A stretch of DNA of 27,817 nucleotides from CAYWMP01 sp964459445 (lineage in GTDB: Bacteria; Desulfobacterota; DSM-4660; Desulfatiglandales; HGW-15), in assembly GCA_964459445.1 (NCBI GenBank), contig CAYWMP010000068.1:1-27817 (forward strand), in the 5' to 3' direction. The translations under genes were made by a program, and so were the position numbers. Of the stretch, positions 24,013 through 27,817 are shown piece after piece (position 1 is the first letter of the stretch; each line of letters begins with the position of its first letter). Under the pieces are notes generated by a model. It searched no databases. It was not told where the DNA came from and saw only the letters and a program-made list of their open reading frames with translations.

Positions 24013-24386
24013 CTAAATTGTATCCAGAGGGCTTATAGTCGCGGAAATATTCTTTTCCATCACATGTGTGTAGATTTCGGTGGTCTTCACATCGGCATGG
24101 CCCATAAGCTCCTGGACGACTCGTATGTTGAGGCAGAGACCTTGCGATCGGTGGCGAGGTGGCTCAGAAATCCATCGATTTCGGTCTTCCCCATGTCCTG
24201 AGGATGCTTCTTGGCGCCAAAGTATTTAATATAACGAACGATCCAGTCGCAATAGGTCTGTTCTGTGCGGTAAGCGTAATGATGGTAGTGCAGAACCTGC
24301 CGGACCTGATCCATGAGCTTCAGACCCGGGTCAGGCCTGAATTTTGGTTTGTTTTCCATGGGATCAATATCATATCGTCGAAACAT
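24013..24386 (-). pseudogene. intI: Integron integrase intI, internally deleted and frameshifted
   Basis: The minus strand reads the IntI N-terminal SAM-like domain: KPKFRPDPGLKLMDQVRQVL, YRTEQTYCDWIVRYIKYF, KKHPQDMGKTEIDGFLSHLA and KVSAST. Directly after KVSAST the frame changes, and another frame continues with the IntI C-terminus RVVQELMGHADVKTTEIYTH up to a stop at 24013. That end contains the GH box and the nucleophilic Tyr. About 200 codons of the core are missing, judging from the usual 320-340 residues, including the catalytic Arg/Lys/His boxes and the IntI-specific patch. The protein cannot be active. Its orientation, divergent from the plus-strand cassettes, is that of a standard integron. 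The start may be the ATG at 24359 or 24386. Confidence 0.85.
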
Positions 24387-24443
24387 GGAAAATTCAATTG
24401 GATATTTTCCATTTTTTATTAGATAATATGAAATTAGATAGAA

Positions 24444-24472
24444 TTGATTACATGATATAAACGCAATATAAT
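24444..24472 (+). promoter_or_regulatory. Candidate cassette promoter Pc
   Basis: TTGATT (24444-24449) and a perfect TATAAT (24467-24472) are spaced by 17 bases and point into the cassettes. They lie between the intI start and the recombination junction, where Pc is expected in many integrons. Transcription would start near 24479. Confidence 0.6.
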
Positions 24473-24474
24473 GA

Positions 24475-24503
24475 AATTTTTCCATCTATCCTAACTGTTC
24501 GGC
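24475..24503 (+). other. attI-like junction at the first cassette
   Basis: GTTCGGC at 24497-24503 is the exact complement of the R'' box GCCGAAC of attC1. The cassette boundary (G^TT) therefore falls between 24497 and 24498. The left extent of attI is not defined by sequence alone. Confidence 0.7.
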
Positions 24504-26023
24504 TACCAAAAGGAGAAGACAATGAAAAGTTTGAGATTAATGAAAACATTAATTGTAATTGCATTATTCAGCTTGGTACTGGCAATGCCTGTTTACGCAG
24601 ATCAAGTTGCCCTGCCGTTGGATGTTCAGGACGGATTAGAGAATATTTGGTCTGTTCAAAAAGATGGGACTCTACGTAACGGTAACAAGAGTCCTTTCTC
24701 TGACAAAGGGAGAGCCACCTTTCTAAAAGTTGACGACACATCTTTCCCCGCCTTGGAATCGGCAACTCGAACAGTTACCGAAAATGGTATAGAGGTTCAA
24801 GTCGGTCCAAAGGTTATCGGTCCTGTTCATGTCACACGGAAGTTCTTTTTCGGGAAGGGTGAAGGATATGTCAGGATTATGGAAATAATCGAGAACAAGT
24901 CCACTACACCAGTTGCCACCAAAGTTGCCATGCTGACGCAACCAGAAAGCCCTAAAATCGTGTGGGAAAATGAAAATGCCGTTGTTGCTTCTGGCTGGGA
25001 GGGGGTAGTTACTGAGTTTTTCTATGGTAGCGGTGGTGTGGCACATCCAAACCGAAACAAAAAGACTTCCAATATCGATTTTTGGTGGGATGGTCTTGCC
25101 ATTCAACCAGAATCAAAGGTCGTACTTTTACACTTTCTCAGTATTAGACCGAAGAAAGAGCAGGCTTTGGAATTTGCTCAGGCTTTTGAGGTCGCTCCAG
25201 CATGTGCAGACATTGATCCTGGAGATCTTGCAAATATAGTGAATTATGACCCTCGAACGCTTGGAGCGAAAGCTGGCATTGAGATCTTCCGTGGAGAAGA
25301 GAAGGAAGCATTACTTCTCAAATCTGGCGATAAATTGACGGGAACTGTGCAAAACGAAAATTTCCGTATACAGACCTCATATGCTCAGCTTGAATTTCCT
25401 GCAAGCGACATTGCTACAATTATTTACGAAGGTGGCGCAAACAATATTGAGCGTATTGTCGTATTAAATGGCGATGTGTTCAGTGGATTTATCCTTGACG
25501 CTGAAGTAACAGTTAAACTGGATGCCGGCCCGGTAATCAAAATCAGGAAGGAGAAGATTTCCAAGCTTGGTTTCCGTGTACGAGCTAATGAAAAGGAAAA
25601 ATACCCAGTGAATCACGATGTCACACTCACCAACGGAGATCACTTCTCAGGAACGGTCAAGAACCAATCACTTAAGATAGGGGCAGCATTTGGAGAGATG
25701 CCAGTAGAAATCGGTCAGATTGCGAAGATCGAGTTTATCAGCAAGAAAGGGACTGTAACAGAAATCACTTTGAAGAATGGCGACAAAGTGTCAGGGTTCC
25801 TCAAAGATGAAGATATAGCTATTGATCTCGACTTTGGCAGAGAAGTCTCAATCTATCAGGATCGAATAGAGAAAATCATCTTCGACAAGAAACTTCTCGA
25901 ACAGCTTTCTGGAGAGGCCCTTCAAAAGGCTGAAGAAGCTAAATCAAAATGATGAAAGCCGAACAAGGCGCTGCACTGGACGGGGATTCCGCTGCGCTAC
26001 ATCCCCGCCAGTGAGCTTGGTCG
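24498..26023 (+). mobile_element. Integron gene cassette 1
   Basis: It starts at TTCGGC and ends at the G of the next GTT. It contains one gene (24522-25952) almost filling the cassette and a 72-bp attC. Circularisation would restore R' = GTTCGGC, fully complementary to its own R'' GCCGAAC at 25958-25964. Confidence 0.85.
24522..25952 (+). CDS. Cassette-encoded secreted protein with four beta-rich repeats
   Basis: The 476-residue product has a Sec signal peptide (about 1-26, ending VYADQ). An N-terminal domain (about 30-235) of unknown family follows. The C-terminal half (about 285-465) has four ~40-45-residue repeats, each opening with a strand and a N/S-GD-x-x-x-G turn: LKSGDKLTGTVQNE, LNGDVFSGFILDAE, LTNGDHFSGTVKNQ and LKNGDKVSGFLKDE. 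Each ends in an I..I.F/Y segment. The repeats look like small beta-barrel or Sm-like units. A Lys/Glu-rich tail closes the protein. AGGAG precedes the ATG. The stop lies 5 bases before attC. Function is not known; export to the periplasm or surface is likely. Confidence 0.85.
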   Translation: MKSLRLMKTLIVIALFSLVLAMPVYADQVALPLDVQDGLENIWSVQKDGTLRNGNKSPFSDKGRATFLKVDDTSFPALESATRTVTENGIEVQVGPKVIGPVHVTRKFFFGKGEGYVRIMEIIENKSTTPVATKVAMLTQPESPKIVWENENAVVASGWEGVVTEFFYGSGGVAHPNRNKKTSNIDFWWDGLAIQPESKVVLLHFLSIRPKKEQALEFAQAFEVAPACADIDPGDLANIVNYDPRTLGAKAGIEIFRGEEKEALLLKSGDKLTGTVQNENFRIQTSYAQLEFPASDIATIIYEGGANNIERIVVLNGDVFSGFILDAEVTVKLDAGPVIKIRKEKISKLGFRVRANEKEKYPVNHDVTLTNGDHFSGTVKNQSLKIGAAFGEMPVEIGQIAKIEFISKKGTVTEITLKNGDKVSGFLKDEDIAIDLDFGREVSIYQDRIEKIIFDKKLLEQLSGEALQKAEEAKSK

Positions 26024-26029
26024 TTGGAC
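25958..26029 (+). other. attC recombination site of cassette 1 (72 bp)
   Basis: R'' is GCCGAAC (25958-25964) and R' is GTTGGAC (26023-26029). Paired arms are GCT/AGC, CACTGG/CCAGTG and CGGGGAT/ATCCCCG. Two unpaired bases in the left arm (G25973 and A25980) are the extrahelical bases that orient attC. The R' box belongs to the next cassette, which explains its mismatch with R''. Confidence 0.88.
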
Positions 26030-26065
26030 GAATGATGATAAATCATCAGGAATAAGTGTTGAATA
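26022..26065 (+). repeat. 44-bp direct repeat, copy 1
   Basis: Identical to 27774-27817, where the window ends, so the true repeat may be longer. It includes R' and the start of the cassette. Confidence 0.9.
26033..26048. repeat. Short hairpin at the start of cassette 2
   Basis: TGATGAT-aa-ATCATCA forms a 7-bp stem ten bases after the recombination point. It is repeated in cassette 3 (27785-27800). It may be a transposase recognition hairpin or a translation/transcription control element. Confidence 0.55.
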
Positions 26066-26067
26066 TC

Positions 26068-26310
26068 ATGGGTAAGGCCAAACGTTTGAAGGGTAAGCGA
26101 AGGGGAGCGAAGAGAGGTTTTTTCTCTGAGTTCTCTGATCGTTTGACTGCGAACTTTCAGCGTGAGTTACGCAATTCTGAAATCTGGGATCAGATGGTCA
26201 AGGAATTTGGTCAGAAGCGTGCGGAGGAGATCCTTCGTGAGTGTAGAGCGGATGTAAAGCCTGGGTTGGGGCCGGATGGAAGCGGGGATCGTACAAAGGA
26301 TATTTCTTGA
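26068..26310 (+). CDS. Small basic protein preceding the transposase
   Basis: 80 residues from the ATG at 26068 (a GTG at 26056 is in frame). The N-terminus is very basic (GKAKRLKGKRRGAKRG), followed by a helical part: FFSEFSDRLTANFQREL, IWDQMVKEFGQKRAEEILREC. The last 35 bases overlap the transposase gene. Some IS91-family elements carry a short gene upstream of the transposase; this may be the counterpart, possibly a nucleic-acid-binding accessory. I recognise no domain. No clear ribosome binding site is visible. Confidence 0.6.
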   Translation: MGKAKRLKGKRRGAKRGFFSEFSDRLTANFQRELRNSEIWDQMVKEFGQKRAEEILRECRADVKPGLGPDGSGDRTKDIS

Positions 26311-27433
26311 TCATTTTGATAGATACAAACGTGAGCGCAAAGTTAGTAAGCGAGAGCGGCTGGCGGCATGGAACATAATGACGTGTCGGAGGGCTGAGCG
26401 GGGCTATCACGTTGATGAATGCCCGAATGGTCACTATCGAGTGATCCTTAAAAACTCCTGCAAGCACCGCAGTTGCCCCCAGTGTGGTGTGACGGAAACC
26501 GAGCTATGGCTTGAGCGCAGGAGAGTTCAGGCGCTTTCGTGCCGTTACTTTCACATTGTGTTTACCATCAGCCATGAACTTCATCGTATCTGGCGCTGGA
26601 ACCGCAAAGGGTTTACGAATTTTATGCTTCGCGCCGGCTGGCACACGTTGAGGGAATTGCTTTCAGATTCGCACTGGCTTGGTGCGTTACCTGGCGCAAT
26701 CGCAGTGTTTCAGAGCTGGGATGACGAAATGCAGGAGCACTGCCACCTGCATTTCATTGTTACGGCAGGAGGGTTAAGTCCGGTTTATCAATGGATAGAT
26801 GCCAAAGTCGATTTTCTGGTTCCGACACCCGTTTTGGCAAAGAAGTTCCGAGGGAAGTTTTTGTCCTATCTTCGCAAGGGATTGCAAGGAGAGGTTCTCA
26901 TTCCCCCTGCCGGAATGAGTGTTCAACAGTGCCTTAACGTGCTTAACAAACTGGGTAGGGTAAAGTGGCACGCGGATATTGAGCCTTCCTATGAGCATGC
27001 TGAGTGTGTATACAAATACGTGGGTCGTTACATTCGCCGGGGTCCTATTTCGGAAAAACGTATTGTTGGCTACGACGGTGACAATATCGCCATTACATAT
27101 GCCCATCCCGAGAAACACGGGCAGCGCACATTCCGTTTGAAAGCGCAGACATTCATCCGGCGTCTACTGAGCCACGTGCCGGAGAAAGGCACACATCTTG
27201 TACGAGCCTACGGCCTGTTTCATCCCAACTGCAGTGGCAAACTTGATGATGCCCGTGCTCAACTAGGGCAACCGCCATACGAACCGCTCACTGATCTGCC
27301 CCATGCACAGGAATTGCTGTGCCGGATGTTTCCGGACTGGGATGGCGTTCTGTGTCCCGTCTGCGGCGCAGTGCTGCGGACTGTGTATGTCCACCACCGG
27401 GGCCATGCTCCACCGTTGAGGCTCGCGGCATGA
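26276..27433 (+). CDS. IS91-family (HUH, Y2) transposase
   Basis: The 385-residue product has an N-terminal zinc-binding region (C37, C49, H53, C62, C67, C70 in CRRAERGYHVDECPNGHY...CKHRSCPQC). The HUH metal site is H157-L158-H159 in EHCHLHFIVTAGG, and the two catalytic tyrosines are Y248 and Y252 in YKYVGRYIRRGPIS, the YxxxY arrangement of IS91. The C-terminus holds FRLKAQTFIRRLLSHVPEKGTHLVRAYGLF and a CPVCG...HH knuckle. It appears complete. Such enzymes nick one strand and transpose by rolling circle. Here the gene lies inside an attC-bounded cassette, and no separate terminal sequences of an IS are evident. The start overlaps the small upstream gene, suggesting coupled translation. Confidence 0.9.
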   Translation: MEAGIVQRIFLDHFDRYKRERKVSKRERLAAWNIMTCRRAERGYHVDECPNGHYRVILKNSCKHRSCPQCGVTETELWLERRRVQALSCRYFHIVFTISHELHRIWRWNRKGFTNFMLRAGWHTLRELLSDSHWLGALPGAIAVFQSWDDEMQEHCHLHFIVTAGGLSPVYQWIDAKVDFLVPTPVLAKKFRGKFLSYLRKGLQGEVLIPPAGMSVQQCLNVLNKLGRVKWHADIEPSYEHAECVYKYVGRYIRRGPISEKRIVGYDGDNIAITYAHPEKHGQRTFRLKAQTFIRRLLSHVPEKGTHLVRAYGLFHPNCSGKLDDARAQLGQPPYEPLTDLPHAQELLCRMFPDWDGVLCPVCGAVLRTVYVHHRGHAPPLRLAA

Positions 27434-27647
27434 TGAGTGCAATGATTTGTCTTGAGTTTGATTTAGCTGATGGGGTGGTGCCCCATGATGAGCCGTTTTG
27501 CCATGTTTTGCGCAATTTTTCTCCGTTCTTACTTGGATTTTTTCGGCAGTGCCGCGCTTGGCATGGCGATTCAGCTAGCCGGCCGCCTTGATTTGGCGCT
27601 TTGTCGTCCCGGAGGGTTTTTCAGAAAACTCCATAATGCAACAAAAC
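27434..27647. other. Cassette 2 region downstream of the transposase
   Basis: A short frame here (about 27470-27691) would run into the attC site and has no ribosome binding site or family likeness, so no gene is called. It might contain transposase end sequences. Confidence 0.4.
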
Positions 27648-27781
27648 GTCCAACCAGGAGGATGGAGTTGACAACCTGGACTTTGTCATAAGTTTAAATT
27701 TGCGGCTGAGATAAGACGTTTCAACTTAACTCGCCTCTCTTTTTTTTATAACCCGGTTGCAACTCATCCTCAACGTTGGAC
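27648..27781 (+). other. attC recombination site of cassette 2 (134 bp)
   Basis: R'' GTCCAAC (27648-27654) and R' GTTGGAC (27775-27781) are perfect complements. After a 3/3-base unpaired spacer, GAGGATG/CATCCTC, AGTTG/CAACT and CAACC/GGTTG pair, with extrahelical bases G27665 and A27671 in the left arm. The inner variable part has a further TAAGTT/AACTTA stem. The length is near that of long Vibrio-type attC sites. Confidence 0.88.
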
Positions 27782-27817
27782 GAATGATGATAAATCATCA
27801 GGAATAAGTGTTGAATA
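27774..27817 (+). repeat. 44-bp direct repeat, copy 2, start of a third cassette
   Basis: From 27776 this is the first 42 bases of the next cassette, identical to the start of cassette 2. It is cut by the window end. Confidence 0.85.

Larger units (their letters stand above)
26024..27775 (+). mobile_element. Integron gene cassette 2, carrying an IS91-family transposase
   Basis: It runs from TTGGAC after the cassette 1 attC to the G at 27775. It holds a 44-base leader with a short hairpin, a small basic-protein gene, the transposase gene, about 210 bases without a clear gene, and a 134-bp attC. Its R'' (GTCCAAC) matches its own start (GTTGGAC) exactly, as expected for a true cassette. Confidence 0.82.

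Noticed and set aside
24522..27433. Reading the end of the window as a plain IS91 insertion next to an unrelated gene
   Set aside because: R''/R' boxes and stems at both cassette ends, and the IntI remnant, fit an integron array better; the alternative is kept as a refutation test.
27470..27691. Small gene after the transposase
   Set aside because: It runs into attC2, has no ribosome binding site and no family likeness.
1..27817. CRISPR arrays, tRNA or rRNA genes
   Set aside because: No regularly spaced direct repeats and no recognisable tRNA arms or rRNA motifs were seen.

Overview
The window looks like a chromosomal segment of an anaerobic bacterium, most likely of the Desulfobacterota (deltaproteobacterial) type. 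That is an inference from gene content: an Rnf/Nqr-type ion-pumping redox complex, succinate dehydrogenase/fumarate reductase subunits, a ferredoxin-dependent 2-oxoacid oxidoreductase and many flavin/iron-sulfur proteins. No rRNA, tRNA or CRISPR array was seen.

Layout. 1-3,600 holds scattered small genes: a secreted 105-residue protein with a CX3CH motif, an XRE/cupin regulator carrying an in-frame 72-nt inverted-duplication insertion, a DUF1847 protein and an Nfu_N-like protein, ending in hairpins and a ~225-bp imperfect palindrome. 3,618-6,231 (minus strand) is a malate dehydrogenase / histidine ammonia-lyase pair. 6,579-11,170 (plus strand) is an Rnf/Nqr cluster in the order RnfD/NqrB, RnfG/NqrC, RnfE/NqrD, RnfA/NqrE, NqrF. 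No nqrA, rnfB or rnfC is present, and a ~400-bp inverted-repeat element splits the operon. 11,309-19,776 continues with sdhA, sdhB (no membrane anchor genes), a GltD-like flavoprotein-ferredoxin fusion, a second FAD oxidoreductase, and the alpha (gamma-fused) and beta subunits of a 2-oxoacid:ferredoxin oxidoreductase. Together these can link oxidation or reduction of C4/C5 acids (malate, fumarate/succinate, 2-oxoglutarate) to ferredoxin, NAD(P)H and an ion gradient. 19,939-22,655 (minus) holds a membrane-anchored alpha/beta hydrolase and a MerR/GyrI-like regulator with a stand-alone GyrI-like protein.

22,700-27,817 is an accessory region. It holds a degraded zinc-finger remnant and a DUF6516/HTH toxin-antitoxin-like pair behind a near-consensus promoter with three operator half-sites. 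After these comes a mobile integron: a deleted intI pseudogene on the minus strand, a candidate Pc promoter, an attI-like junction and plus-strand gene cassettes. Cassette 1 (24,498-26,023) encodes a secreted four-repeat protein and ends in a 72-bp attC. Cassette 2 (26,024-27,775) encodes a small basic protein plus an IS91-family HUH/YxxxY transposase and ends in a 134-bp attC. A third cassette begins at 27,776 with the same 42 bases as cassette 2, so the transposase cassette is probably tandemly repeated beyond the window. The integron assignment rests on matching R''/R' boxes, paired stems and extrahelical bases in both attC sites, and on recognisable IntI N- and C-terminal fragments. A rolling-circle transposase packaged as an integron cassette is the most unusual feature here; the NqrA-less Rnf/Nqr hybrid is the second.
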